64,000 nucleotides of DNA from Nocardioides jensenii JCM 1364 = NBRC 14755 (GTDB lineage Bacteria; Actinomycetota; Actinomycetes; Propionibacteriales; Nocardioidaceae). Shown piece by piece: positions 1 through 8,364 of the stretch (positions within the stretch are counted from its first letter, which is position 1; every line of letters starts with the position of its first letter). The notes beneath the pieces were generated by a model that saw nothing but the letters and a program-made list of their open reading frames with translations, did no database searches and had not been told where the DNA came from. The stretch lies in NCBI RefSeq assembly GCF_001552535.1, contig NZ_BCRJ01000004.1:1-64000 (forward strand), written 5' to 3'. The position numbers were made by a program, and so were the translations under genes.

Positions 1-15
1 GCGTTCCCGACCCGC

Positions 16-726
16 TCAGGGGATGGTGGCGACCTGCCCGGAGCGTTCCAGCGCGGCTGCGACGAAGCCGTTGCTCTTCAGCTCGTCGATCATCCCGATC
101 AGGAAGGCGACCGTCGCGGCCGAGCGCGTCCGCGTCGTGCCCACTGCCTGGAGGATCTGCATGAAGGGCTCGTCGACCAGTCGTAGGTCGTGGTGCGCCT
201 CGACGTACGCCGTGACCGGTTGCCGAATGCCGGCCGCGACCTCGAGCCCTTCCGCGGCGAACACGTCGACGCCGTCGACTCCGCGCACGATCGTGGCGTG
301 CTCGAACGTGCGGGTGAGGAACAGGTCGTAGGCCGAGCCCTGCTTCACCCCGATGCGTACGCCGTCACGATCGACGTCGGCGACCGAGCTGATCGGGCTC
401 GTGGCCGGCACCGCGAAGACACCCTCGATCGCGACGTAGGGCGCGGAGAACGCGACCGACTTCTCGCGGGCGGGATCGATCGCGAGGAAGCACAGATCGG
501 CCGCGCCCGCGGTCATCGCCTCGAACGACTTTCGAGCCGCCTCGAAGCAGAGCAGATCGAGTGGAAGCCCGAGTTGTGTGGCGATCTCACGGGCGAGGTC
601 GACCGTGATTCCGGACGGCGAGGCGGCAGTGCCCTGTGCCAGCACGGGATTGCCGAGATTGATCGACGCCCGCAGGGTGCCCGTGGGGGCGAGGTCATGG
701 GCGATGGCCGTGAGATTGTCGGACAC
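16..726 (-). CDS. Periplasmic-binding-protein-like solute-binding protein (SBP_bac_3 fold)
   Basis: A 236-residue protein of the family that binds amino acids for ABC importers. The first lobe opens with GTLRASINLGNPVL; later come ITVDLAREIATQLGLPLDLL, AIDPAREKSVAFSAPY and the hinge-region IGVKQGSAYD, all typical of extracellular solute-binding protein family 3. The GTG start was chosen because the family similarity begins just after it, while the open frame upstream looks like antisense of the next gene. No signal peptide or lipobox is visible, which is odd for a periplasmic receptor; it may be a cytosolic sensor or an enzyme-like relative, or the true start may lie elsewhere. No permease or ATPase gene is visible beside it, but the left edge of the window is only 15 bases away. 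Confidence 0.8.
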   Translation of the reverse strand: MSDNLTAIAHDLAPTGTLRASINLGNPVLAQGTAASPSGITVDLAREIATQLGLPLDLLCFEAARKSFEAMTAGAADLCFLAIDPAREKSVAFSAPYVAIEGVFAVPATSPISSVADVDRDGVRIGVKQGSAYDLFLTRTFEHATIVRGVDGVDVFAAEGLEVAAGIRQPVTAYVEAHHDLRLVDEPFMQILQAVGTTRTRSAATVAFLIGMIDELKSNGFVAAALERSGQVATIP

Positions 727-802
727 GCCTTCGACCCTACGCGCGCGGAGCCAGAACGCCGGGCGGCACACCGCGTGCTTCACCGGGCAGGCGGCCGCCT
801 GC

Positions 803-1543
803 TCAGATGCCGCAGTTCGGGGCGCTCCAGGTTCGCCCCGACCGGATGTCGACGTGCACGTGGTCGTTGTGGTCGGGGTAGCCAGGGCCGAAGATCGTGC
901 CGTAGCCGATGTAGCGGGCAGCCTGGGCGATGCGGCAGAAGGTCGAGTTGCCGTTGACAGGAACCAGGTCGAGGGCCCGACCGTAGGTGTGCTGGCCCGT
1001 CCCCGACCCGCCGACCTGGCGGTCACACGCCTGCGACCGGAAGCCCGAGGTCACCCGGATCGGCTTGTCGCCCTGGCGATGGCGCAGGGCCTCGGCACGC
1101 CACATCGAGCGGAGCAGGTTGGTCTTCACCGTGGTCGCGCTCACCGACCCGCCGCTGTAGCCGCCGGCTCCGCACCCCCCGTCGACCTCGGTCCACGCGA
1201 AGTGGATCGGTGAGCAGTCGGCGTCCTGGAGGGCATAGATCTTGGACATCGTGTTGGGCCCGGCGACACCGTCGGCACTCAACCCGTAGGCGGCCTGGAA
1301 GTTCTTGACGGCTTGCGTCGTCTGGGGGCCATAGCTGCCGTCGATGGCCATGTTGACGCCGTAGCCCGCCCATCCGGCGACGCGTTCCTGGAGCTCGGCG
1401 ACGTCGGAGCCGGAGGCTCCGGAGCGCAGGGTGCGGCCCCAGGTGTAGCAGCCGTCGGCAGTCGCTGGTGGTGCACCGAGAAGGACGAGGCTGGAGATCG
1501 CCAGGACGAGTGCGGCGACCAGACTGGACATGCGGATGGGCAT
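803..1543 (-). CDS. Secreted peptidoglycan-binding M15-family peptidase
   Basis: A 246-residue exported cell-wall enzyme. Residues 1-29 form a signal peptide (hydrophobic core LVAALVLAISSLVLLG, then APPATADG). Residues about 38-105 are a peptidoglycan-binding domain (LRSGASGSDVAELQERV, IDGSYGPQTTQAVKNFQ, GPNTMSKI). The C-terminal part has zinc-peptidase M15 features: SGFRSQACD, HTYGRALDLVP with the His and Asp ligands, and DHNDHVHVD carrying the last His ligand. The family cleaves D-Ala or L-Ala-D-Glu bonds in peptidoglycan, so the likely role is wall turnover or carboxypeptidase activity outside the membrane. Which bond it cuts cannot be read from the sequence. It stands alone between the binding protein and rlmC. 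Confidence 0.88.
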   Translation of the reverse strand: MPIRMSSLVAALVLAISSLVLLGAPPATADGCYTWGRTLRSGASGSDVAELQERVAGWAGYGVNMAIDGSYGPQTTQAVKNFQAAYGLSADGVAGPNTMSKIYALQDADCSPIHFAWTEVDGGCGAGGYSGGSVSATTVKTNLLRSMWRAEALRHRQGDKPIRVTSGFRSQACDRQVGGSGTGQHTYGRALDLVPVNGNSTFCRIAQAARYIGYGTIFGPGYPDHNDHVHVDIRSGRTWSAPNCGI

Positions 1544-1663
1544 GGATCACTCCTGTTCCCGAGAACGGCCCGAGGGCCCGTGACGCCCAGTCCAGCGTGT
1601 CGCACGGCGCTTGTGAAGCCCCAGGAGGTGAACAGTTCGGAGGCCGGGTCGCCGGAGTGCTCC

Positions 1664-2812
1664 TCAGCTCACCGGTCGGGCGCGCTCGAGGAGCACCATC
1701 ACCTCGTGGTGCTCGGTCTGCGGGAACATGTCGAACAGTCCGGCCTCGATCACGGCGTACGCCGGCAGCGCCGCGAGGTCACGGGCCAGGGTGGTGACGT
1801 TGCAGCTGGAATAGATGAGATGGGACGGCCCGTTCGCCTCGAGGCCAGCACAGAGCTGAGGGCCGATTCCGCGTCGCGGTGGATTGACGACGACGAGATC
1901 GGCGGTCGGGTCGACCAAGGTCCGGGTCGCGTCACCGGTGTGCCACTCGCTGGTCGGTCCGGCGACCCCCTCGCCCGCCAGCGCGCTGGCGAGGTCGGCG
2001 GCACTGCGTTCGGCGCTGCGGATCGCCTCGGCCGACGACTCGAGACCGACCACGTGGCGGGCCCCGTGCCCCAGGGCGTGCAGGCCGAACCCGCCCACTC
2101 CGCAGTAGAGATCGAGCACGGTGCCGGGCCGCAGCTTCTCGATCCAGGTGCGGGCCCGGGCATACAGCCCGGCAGCGACGAAGGTGTTGGTCTGGAAGAA
2201 GCTCTGCGGCCGCAGGTGCAGCGTGACGTCGTTGACCCGCATCGGCAGGGTCTCCTCGGTGGTGAGGATCTGCTCCTGCTCTCCCTCCAGGATCGCCTTG
2301 TGCTCGGGCTGGAGGTTGACGCTGACCACTCGTGCCTCAGGGATCCGACTGCGGATGCGGTCGAGGTCGATGCGGGGGAGCTGTCCGGGGGAGCGGAGCA
2401 CGAACCGCACCATCACCTCGCCGTCGGGCGAGTGGGTCACGAGCAGATGCTTGAGCTCACCGTTCCGGCTCGCGACGTCGTACGGCGTCAGCTGGAGCTC
2501 GGCGATCAGCCGCGGGAGCCGGTGCACGACGTGGGCCAGACCGGGCTCGTAGAGGCCGCACCCGGTCAGGTCGATGCCACGTCGGCCCGCGTCGAGGATG
2601 CCGAGCGTCGGCTCACCTCGACGCCCACCGACGACCAGCTTGGCCTTGTTGCGAAAGCCGTCCTCGCGGCCGGTGAACGGTGCGCCCCACTCGATGCCAC
2701 GACCGAGGGCCGCCGTGACGAACGTCTGTTTGCGGGCCACCTGGTCGGCGTACTCGACGCCCATGTGGGTGCACGACCGGCACACACCCGCATCGAAGTA
2801 GCCACACTGCAC
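1664..2812 (-). CDS. rlmC: 23S rRNA (uracil-5-)-methyltransferase RlmC
   Basis: A 382-residue SAM-dependent RNA methyltransferase. It matches E. coli RlmC (m5U747 of 23S rRNA) from end to end, starting MQCGYFDAGVCRSC against MQC..DAG.CRSC. The [4Fe-4S] cysteines are C3, C11, C14 and C85. The SAM motif is LDLYCGVGGFGLH (about 233-245), the NPPRRGIG motif sits at 310-317, the catalytic nucleophile is C337 in YSSCNVTT, and TEHHEV near 366-371 gives the general base. Unlike RlmD there is no N-terminal TRAM domain. Gram-positive firmicutes usually use a dual-specificity RlmCD instead; the resemblance here is to the single-site gammaproteobacterial enzyme. The gene lies 55 bases downstream of the SGNH hydrolase on the same strand, so they may be cotranscribed. 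Confidence 0.92.
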   Translation of the reverse strand: MQCGYFDAGVCRSCTHMGVEYADQVARKQTFVTAALGRGIEWGAPFTGREDGFRNKAKLVVGGRRGEPTLGILDAGRRGIDLTGCGLYEPGLAHVVHRLPRLIAELQLTPYDVASRNGELKHLLVTHSPDGEVMVRFVLRSPGQLPRIDLDRIRSRIPEARVVSVNLQPEHKAILEGEQEQILTTEETLPMRVNDVTLHLRPQSFFQTNTFVAAGLYARARTWIEKLRPGTVLDLYCGVGGFGLHALGHGARHVVGLESSAEAIRSAERSAADLASALAGEGVAGPTSEWHTGDATRTLVDPTADLVVVNPPRRGIGPQLCAGLEANGPSHLIYSSCNVTTLARDLAALPAYAVIEAGLFDMFPQTEHHEVMVLLERARPVS

Positions 2813-2867
2813 GCGGCAACGATACGGCCTCCATCGATGGTCGAGATCCTGCCTGGGCGGTGGGGGG

Positions 2868-4025
2868 CTAGCGATCCAACCGCGGAGCCAGCACCAGTTC
2901 CGCGAACCGCTGGCCGATCAGCTGATGGGTGGCGGCGTCGGGATGCAGCTCATCGGGCAACGGCAGGCCCACCGCGTCCTCCTCGCCGTAGAGCTCACGG
3001 CCGTCGAGGTGGTGCAGGTTCGAGTCAGCCCGGGAGCGTTCGGCGACGATCCGTGCGAGCTCGTCGCGGATGACGCGCAGGGTGAGCTTCCCGGCCGGGA
3101 CCTCGGCGGGGTCGCCGGTGGCCACGAAGCGCATCTCACCGCGACTCATCGCCTCCATGTCTGGCCCGCTGGGGCCGGGTGTCTCCTCGTGGATGGGGCA
3201 CAGCACCGAGGAGATGACGACCAGGGGAGTGTCCGGGTGGCCCTCGCGGATCGTGTCGAGGAATCCGTGCACCGCCGGTGTGAAGGCGCGCATGCGCATC
3301 GCGTCGAGGTTGATCAGGTTGATGCCGATCTTGACCGTCACCAGGTCAGCCGGGATGTCCCGCATGGCCCGAGCTGTGAACGGGTCGAGCACCGCGCCGC
3401 CACCGAAGCCGAGGTTGATCAACTCGACCCCGGTCTGCCGGGCCGCGATCGCCGGCCACGTGCCGGTGGGGTTGGGGGCGTCGGTGCCATGGCTGATCGA
3501 GCTCCCGTGGTGCAACCAGACGGGCCGCGGCGATGCAGAGCCCGGCTCGATCGTGGCGTCACTGCGCAGCGCCACCAGTTCGGCGGTCTCGTTGTGCGGC
3601 AGCCAGATCTCCACCTCCTTGTCACCCTCCGGCAGAGCCTCGAAACGAACCGTGCCGGGCTCGCCGACCTCATGGGTGAAGCTGCCGGTGGTCATGTCGA
3701 TCGTGATCGTGTTGCCGCCCGTGACGTGGCCCCGGCCGACCACCTCGCTGTCGGCGGCGATCTCGTAGACTCCGTCCGGCCGTGGCGGCGCACCGACGTA
3801 CACCCGTTTGGTCGGCACGGTGTCGAGCTCGACCCACGTGGCCGTGGTGCGGAAGACGATCCGACAGCCGGAGGGCTGGGCCTCGGCCATCCGCAGCTGA
3901 TCATCGGTGATCTGGGCCCGCGCGGCAGCGGGGAGCCGGTGGGGGAGCACGCCACGTCTGGTGGGCTCGACCTCGAGGGCACCGCGCACCAGATCGGCGG
4001 TGACGGGGGTGGTGATGGTGGTCAT
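2868..4025 (-). CDS. SGNH/GDSL-type hydrolase with N-terminal beta domain
   Basis: A 385-residue probable esterase. Residues 1-165 resemble the beta-sandwich often found in front of bacterial SGNH esterases. The catalytic domain starts at WLHHGSSISHG, where S176 replaces the usual GDS serine context by GSS. NLGFGGG supplies the block II glycine, KIGINLINLD the block III Asn (N235), and DELHPD near the C-terminus the Asp and His of the triad. There is no signal peptide, so the enzyme should be cytosolic. The substrate is not evident; acetyl or other acyl esters are typical. It begins 14 bases after the thioesterase-GrpB fusion gene ends, which suggests an operon. Confidence 0.8.
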   Translation of the reverse strand: MTTITTPVTADLVRGALEVEPTRRGVLPHRLPAAARAQITDDQLRMAEAQPSGCRIVFRTTATWVELDTVPTKRVYVGAPPRPDGVYEIAADSEVVGRGHVTGGNTITIDMTTGSFTHEVGEPGTVRFEALPEGDKEVEIWLPHNETAELVALRSDATIEPGSASPRPVWLHHGSSISHGTDAPNPTGTWPAIAARQTGVELINLGFGGGAVLDPFTARAMRDIPADLVTVKIGINLINLDAMRMRAFTPAVHGFLDTIREGHPDTPLVVISSVLCPIHEETPGPSGPDMEAMSRGEMRFVATGDPAEVPAGKLTLRVIRDELARIVAERSRADSNLHHLDGRELYGEEDAVGLPLPDELHPDAATHQLIGQRFAELVLAPRLDR

Positions 4026-4039
4026 GATGCTCCGATGGT

Positions 4040-5359
4040 TCAGTCGTTCGGGTTGTTGAGTTCTCTGATCTGCTGCAGCTCGTCGGCCGTCAGGTCTGAC
4101 TCGGCGAGCACCTTCTGGAGCACGTCAGTCTTCCGCGCAAGATAGGTGTCGATGTCCATGCCGGGCTCGTCGGCCAGCTGTTGCTTGACGGCGCCGTAGG
4201 CGTCGCGCAGGTCTTCGCGCCGGGTCAGCACCTCGCGCACGGCCAGGTGGTTGCGAACGTTGAGGGTGCCGGCCGTGCAGAGGTAGACGTGGCGACGCGG
4301 TTCGACGTCGGGGGCGAAGAAGGCCTCCCGGCCGACGACGCCCAGATTGCCGCGATGCTGGTAGCCGGCGTCCTCCATTGCTCGCAGTGCGCGAGGGACG
4401 TCGGTCTCGTCGACGATCACGTCGATGTCGAGGATCGGCTTGGCGGCGAGGCCGCGGATCGACGTCGAGCCCACGTGCTCGACCTGGGACGGGATGCCGT
4501 CGAGGGCGTCGCGGAGCACGGTTGCAACCTTGTCGAACTGGCCCGGCCACGTGTCGTCGTACGCCACGACCTCGATCGGCTGTTGTGCGGTGGGCCGAAC
4601 GGTCAGGGCCTGGGCGACAGTGCCCACTGGCCCGTGGACGTCGTGCAGGACGCTGCTGGTCAGGCCTGCGCCGGTCGCGCCGAACGAGACGGTGGTGTCG
4701 AGGCCGACCCACTCGCCGGCCGGCTGCCGGAAGAGGTGCACGGTCAGGTCGACGTTCGGGAACGCAACCTCCCCGGGGTCGACACGCACGTTCATGCCGT
4801 TGGCGATGTCGACCATGCCGATGAACCCGGCCAACCGACTGGTGGACTCGTCCGCAAGGAGCGGCTGAGCGGTGCGGGACCAGACGACGCCGCGTCCGGG
4901 CTCGGTCGTCGTACGACGAACCTCGGCCGACTCGATGAACCCACCCGGCCAGATCGACGTGGGGTCCCAGGGGGCCACCTCGTCGGGGGAGGGGAGTCGA
5001 GGAAGCGCACTGCCTGCGATCGTGCCGGTGCTGCTCGGCTGCAGGAGCCAGGCCCGAAGGATGACGCCGGCGCGCCCGGCGGCCGACATCGTGGCCTGGA
5101 CCAGTTCGATGGTGCGCCCCGGGCGGAGCACCTCCACCTCGACCTCGACGACGTCCACCGGCAGTGTGCCGAGGATGTCGTACGAGAGGCGGTTGATGCG
5201 CAACTGGTCATCGGCCCGGCGAGCAGCGTGGTCGAGCTCGATGGCGTGCACCAGCAGCCCGAGGGCAGGCGCGATGTGCTGGGTCTTGATGTCCCAGGCG
5301 CCGCTCACATGCTCGGTGGCACGAAAGGTGTTGCTGCCAGTGCGTTCGAAATAGGCCAT
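4040..5359 (-). CDS. Acyl-CoA thioesterase-like domain fused to a GrpB/UPF0157 domain
   Basis: A 439-residue two-domain protein read in one unbroken frame. Residues 1 to about 255 resemble the TesB-like double hot-dog thioesterases of actinobacteria (DIKTQHIAPALGLLVHAIE, INRLSYDILGTLPVDVVEVE). From about 262 to 425 it is a GrpB-family domain, recognised by VGSTSIRGLAAKPILDID (296-313), which belongs to the nucleotidyltransferase-like UPF0157 proteins, some of which are fused to dephospho-CoA kinase. The ATG was chosen because GGAGGG sits 8 bases before it and similarity starts at MAYFERTGSNTF. The function of GrpB is uncertain, so a CoA-related link between the halves is only an inference. 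It precedes the SGNH hydrolase gene and is divergent from a lipoprotein gene. Confidence 0.85.
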   Translation of the reverse strand: MAYFERTGSNTFRATEHVSGAWDIKTQHIAPALGLLVHAIELDHAARRADDQLRINRLSYDILGTLPVDVVEVEVEVLRPGRTIELVQATMSAAGRAGVILRAWLLQPSSTGTIAGSALPRLPSPDEVAPWDPTSIWPGGFIESAEVRRTTTEPGRGVVWSRTAQPLLADESTSRLAGFIGMVDIANGMNVRVDPGEVAFPNVDLTVHLFRQPAGEWVGLDTTVSFGATGAGLTSSVLHDVHGPVGTVAQALTVRPTAQQPIEVVAYDDTWPGQFDKVATVLRDALDGIPSQVEHVGSTSIRGLAAKPILDIDVIVDETDVPRALRAMEDAGYQHRGNLGVVGREAFFAPDVEPRRHVYLCTAGTLNVRNHLAVREVLTRREDLRDAYGAVKQQLADEPGMDIDTYLARKTDVLQKVLAESDLTADELQQIRELNNPND

Positions 5360-5475
5360 CCGTGTGCCCTCCATGGTGTCGCGGCCAAGCCGCCTCGATC
5401 CTGCCTGAGAGTGGTCGTCGGCGACCACGCGGGGCAGACGTGGAACCTTCATGCCCACTGCCACGTCGTAGTGGC

Positions 5476-5898
5476 ATGAACACACGACTCGTTGCCCTGC
5501 TTCTGATGGGGCTCTCCTGCTTGCTCCTCACCGCCTGTGGTGAAGGCAGCGACGATGACGGGGCGCAAGCCGGTCCCGTGACGATCGATGTCGTCAGGCA
5601 AGGGTGGACCGGTTGGAGCAGGGAGCAGCCGAAGCCGATCACCCGGCAGGTGACCGTGTCCGAGGGCGAGTCCTTCCGGGTCGACGATCTGGGCGGCGAG
5701 ATCGTCTTCACCGTCAAGCACATCGACGACGGACGCGTCGAACTTGAGAGCTCCGAGAGCCTGTCGCCGCGCGAAGGGGATGCCGGCGTCGACCTCAGGT
5801 CCGATCAGGACGAGTTCGAGCTCACCGCCGACGGACCGCTCACGGTCACCACCCCGACCATGGACGCGGGGGTCACGTTCACCCTGACGCTGGTGTGA
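5476..5898 (+). CDS. Small lipoprotein of unknown function
   Basis: A 140-residue predicted lipoprotein. The N-terminus has a basic start, a hydrophobic core and the lipobox LLTAC with the acylated Cys at position 21, followed by an acidic and Gly-rich linker (GEGSDDDG). The rest is beta-rich with no motif I recognise. The start ATG follows the 116-base gap shared with the divergent thioesterase-GrpB gene, so both may be controlled from that region. It should be anchored on the outer face of the cytoplasmic membrane. No function is proposed. Confidence 0.75.
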   Translation: MNTRLVALLLMGLSCLLLTACGEGSDDDGAQAGPVTIDVVRQGWTGWSREQPKPITRQVTVSEGESFRVDDLGGEIVFTVKHIDDGRVELESSESLSPREGDAGVDLRSDQDEFELTADGPLTVTTPTMDAGVTFTLTLV

Positions 5899-5964
5899 CC
5901 AGCCCACGGTGGGCCAGGTGGAATTGCGTTGCACTACTGGGGCCAGAGACCTAGCGTCGAACGC

Positions 5965-6345
5965 ATGGGCTCACGTCTTGCCGAGCTGGCGCTTGACGCC
6001 AACGACCCGCTGCGACTGGCGGCCTTCTGGTCGGGGATGCTGCGCCGTGGCCTGAGTGAGGTCGACGACCTGGTGGTGGTGCGTCCGGCCAACGACCTGC
6101 AGCTTCCGATCGTCTTCCTGCCGACCGACGCACCGAAGGCGTATCCCAACTGGACCCACTTCGATCTGACCAGCTCCACCCCGCAGGACCAGCAGGAGAC
6201 GGTTGATCGCGCGCTGTCGCTCGGCGCGCGCCACCACGACGTCGGACAGGGCCCCGACGCCCGGCACACGGTGCTCGCCGACCCCGAGGGCAACGAGCTC
6301 TGTGTGATGTCCGGGGTCCGGCACACGTTCGTGCAACCGGCGTGA
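5965..6345 (+). CDS. VOC-family (glyoxalase-like) protein
   Basis: A 126-residue protein with the vicinal-oxygen-chelate pattern in actinobacterial form: LALDANDPLRLAAFWSGML at the start, LPIVFLPTDAPK, THFDLTSSTPQDQQETVDRA in the middle and VLADPEGNELCVM at the end. Such proteins act as isomerases, dioxygenases or drug-binding proteins; the substrate here cannot be told. The ATG at MGSRLAELAL was chosen over a longer frame because similarity starts there. Its TGA stop overlaps the GTG of the following nucleotidyltransferase-like gene (GTGA), so the two are probably translated together. Confidence 0.8.
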   Translation: MGSRLAELALDANDPLRLAAFWSGMLRRGLSEVDDLVVVRPANDLQLPIVFLPTDAPKAYPNWTHFDLTSSTPQDQQETVDRALSLGARHHDVGQGPDARHTVLADPEGNELCVMSGVRHTFVQPA

Positions 6346-6995
6346 GCGAGCGCATCCCGCTGGCGCGGACTCCAGAGGAGCAGGCCGAGGAAGACGACTT
6401 CCTGGCCTTGTACGGCGAGTGGGCGCCGATGTCACCCTCGGAGTTCGCGGCCGAAATGCGTGGCTTCGACCGACCCTGGTGGGTGGTCGGTGGCTGCGCG
6501 ATCGAGGCGGCCACGGGCTTCCGCCGCGAGCACGAGGACACCGACGTGTCGATCCTGGCCTGCGACGTGCCGGCATTCGTCGAGTTCATGCGCGACAGGT
6601 GGCACGTGTGGAACAACGTCGGGGGAGTGCTGCACCCGCTGGGGGATCGGTGGCCCGACGTCGAGGAACCCGCCAGTCAACTGTGGCTGCGCGCGAGCGC
6701 GAAGGACCCGTGGATCGTCGACATGCCGTTGACTCCCGATGAAGGTGGGCTGTGGACCAACAAGCGGATCGCCGGCCACACGGCTCCGGTCGAGGAGGTG
6801 ACATGGACGGCCGGTGACGGCATCCGCTATCTCCTGCCCGAGATCGTGCTCGTCTACAAGGCCGCCCTCGGTCGCGCCAAGGATGATCCTGACTTCGAGG
6901 CGAGCCTTCCGGTGCTGACCGACCCGCGACGCGCGTGGTTGCGCGCGTCCTTGGTGCAGGTTGCGCCCGATCATCACTGGCTCGAACGACTCTGA
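6342..6995 (+). CDS. Nucleotidyltransferase-like protein (aminoglycoside adenylyltransferase type)
   Basis: A 217-residue protein with the pol-beta-type nucleotidyltransferase core VVGGCAIEAATGFRREHEDT followed by DVSI. This GG...(H/E)xDxD arrangement is the metal-binding signature of ANT(2'')-like and related putative adenylyltransferases. WLRASAKDPWIVDMPLTP supplies a likely third acidic strand, and VLVYKAALGRAKDDPDFEASL resembles the C-terminal helix of such proteins. A GTG start overlaps the stop of the VOC gene. The family contains drug-modifying enzymes, but resistance cannot be inferred without testing; many chromosomal members have unknown substrates. Confidence 0.75.
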   Translation: MSERIPLARTPEEQAEEDDFLALYGEWAPMSPSEFAAEMRGFDRPWWVVGGCAIEAATGFRREHEDTDVSILACDVPAFVEFMRDRWHVWNNVGGVLHPLGDRWPDVEEPASQLWLRASAKDPWIVDMPLTPDEGGLWTNKRIAGHTAPVEEVTWTAGDGIRYLLPEIVLVYKAALGRAKDDPDFEASLPVLTDPRRAWLRASLVQVAPDHHWLERL

Positions 6996-7187
6996 GACGA
7001 CCGTGTGCCTGCACATCAGGCGGCCGAGCGAGATCAATGACGATGGACATCGTCCGGGGCTCGTCGGCGTCGAGCGGGCCTCATTGTGTTGATTGGCCAT
7101 CGCCGCTCGAGTGAACCTTTCGCGGGCCGTCGTCGTGTTCTCCGGTGTGGGACATGCTGGAGTTGACCGGACGGTCGTGGAGGCACG

Positions 7188-7700
7188 GTGGTGACGCAAG
7201 AGGCGGACCTGATGCGGGCGTTGCACGACGAGCACGCACCTGCACTGTGGGCCTACGCGCTGGCGTTGACCAACGGCGACCGGGGCCGGGCCGAGGACGT
7301 CGTGCAGGAGACGCTGCTGCGCGCCTGGCGGCATCCGGAGGTCCTGGCGCGTTCCAGCAGCTCGGCACGCGGGTGGCTGCTGACCGTGGCACGCCGCATC
7401 ACGATCGACGACTGGCGAAGCCGCGTGCGGCACCCCGAAGTGGTGACCGACAGGCCTCCGGAGCCGCCGTCGAGCGACGAGACCGACGCCGCTCTCCAGG
7501 CCTGGCTGGTCGCCGACGGGATCCAGCGGTTGTCTGCTGCCCATCGCGACGTGATCGTGGAGTGCTACTACCGGGGCCACACGACGGCCGAGGCCGCGCG
7601 CCGACTTGGTGTGCCGGACGGCACCGTCAAGTCACGACTGCACTACGCCTTGACCTCGCTGCGCCTCGTGCTGCAGGAGATGGGGGTCGAGGATGACTGA
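7188..7700 (+). CDS. ECF-type RNA polymerase sigma factor
   Basis: A 170-residue group 4 sigma factor. Region 2 (about 12-75) shows LWAYALALTNGDRGRAEDVV with QETLLRAWRHP, and region 4 (about 112-160) shows LSAAHRDVIVECYYRGHTTA and GVPDGTVKSRLHYALTSLR, the helix-turn-helix that contacts the -35 element. The pattern resembles the SigK/SigL group of actinobacteria. The stop overlaps the ATG of the anti-sigma gene by 8 bases, and a repeat lipoprotein follows, so sigma factor, its membrane regulator and a probable target form one unit. Two GTG codons lie at the start; the first is used here. Group members usually control their own operon. Confidence 0.93.
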   Translation: MVTQEADLMRALHDEHAPALWAYALALTNGDRGRAEDVVQETLLRAWRHPEVLARSSSSARGWLLTVARRITIDDWRSRVRHPEVVTDRPPEPPSSDETDAALQAWLVADGIQRLSAAHRDVIVECYYRGHTTAEAARRLGVPDGTVKSRLHYALTSLRLVLQEMGVEDD

Positions 7701-8349
7701 CCAGTTCTCGGCGTACGACGCGGCGTACCTCCTGGGTGCGTTGAGCCCCGAGGAGCGTCGCGACTTCGAGGCGCACCTGCGTGACTGCGACGAGTGCTCC
7801 ACGAGTGTCACTCGCCTCAGCGGGCTGCCTGGACTCCTGGCCAGGGCGCCGCGACCCGATTTCATCGACGACCCCGGCCAAGTGCCCGCGAGCCTCCTGC
7901 CCGCGTTGCTGGCCCAGGTGGCCCACCGACGCGCACACAGGCGACGCGTCGTCCTGTTGGCAGCGGCTGCGGCGGTGATCATCACTGTTGCGACTGGCGC
8001 CTTCATCGCCCTCCGGCCGCCCCTGCCGGAGGCAGACCAGAGCGTGATGGAGATGACCGCCGTCGCGGCCGGCAGCCCGGTGCATGCCGAGGCCGTGCTC
8101 GACGGCAAGGCCTGGGGCACCCACATTCGTCTGCACTGCTGGTACGACGACAGGTCCGACTATCGGCCGGGCACTTACCGGCTGGTGGTCACCGACACCG
8201 ACGGCACCGTCCAGAAACTGGCGACCTGGGCGGTCGTGCCGGGGGAGAGGATGACCGTGGACGGGTCGACTTCCCTGGAACTCGACGAGATCGCCACCGT
8301 CGAGGTGCGCAATCGCACGGACACCCCCGTGCTCACTCTGTCGCCCTGA
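7693..8349 (+). CDS. Zinc-binding transmembrane anti-sigma factor
   Basis: A 218-residue membrane regulator. The cytoplasmic N-terminus has the zinc anti-sigma motif H28-x3-C32-x2-C35 inside EAHLRDCDEC, which in this family wraps around the partner sigma factor. A single membrane helix lies at about 84-108 (VVLLAAAAAVIITVATGAFI). Residues 109-218 form an extracytoplasmic RskA-like domain (GTYRLVVTDTDGTVQKLATW). The gene overlaps the upstream sigma gene, the normal arrangement for a cognate pair. In characterised relatives, intramembrane proteolysis or redox change frees the sigma factor; the site-2 protease at 58031-59191 could do this, but that link is speculative. Confidence 0.9.
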   Translation: MTDQFSAYDAAYLLGALSPEERRDFEAHLRDCDECSTSVTRLSGLPGLLARAPRPDFIDDPGQVPASLLPALLAQVAHRRAHRRRVVLLAAAAAVIITVATGAFIALRPPLPEADQSVMEMTAVAAGSPVHAEAVLDGKAWGTHIRLHCWYDDRSDYRPGTYRLVVTDTDGTVQKLATWAVVPGERMTVDGSTSLELDEIATVEVRNRTDTPVLTLSP

Positions 8350-8364
8350 CTCATGGGAGATCCG

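Noticed and set aside
2121..2552. Plus-strand frames within rlmC
   Set aside because: They run opposite to a gene with full end-to-end family match.
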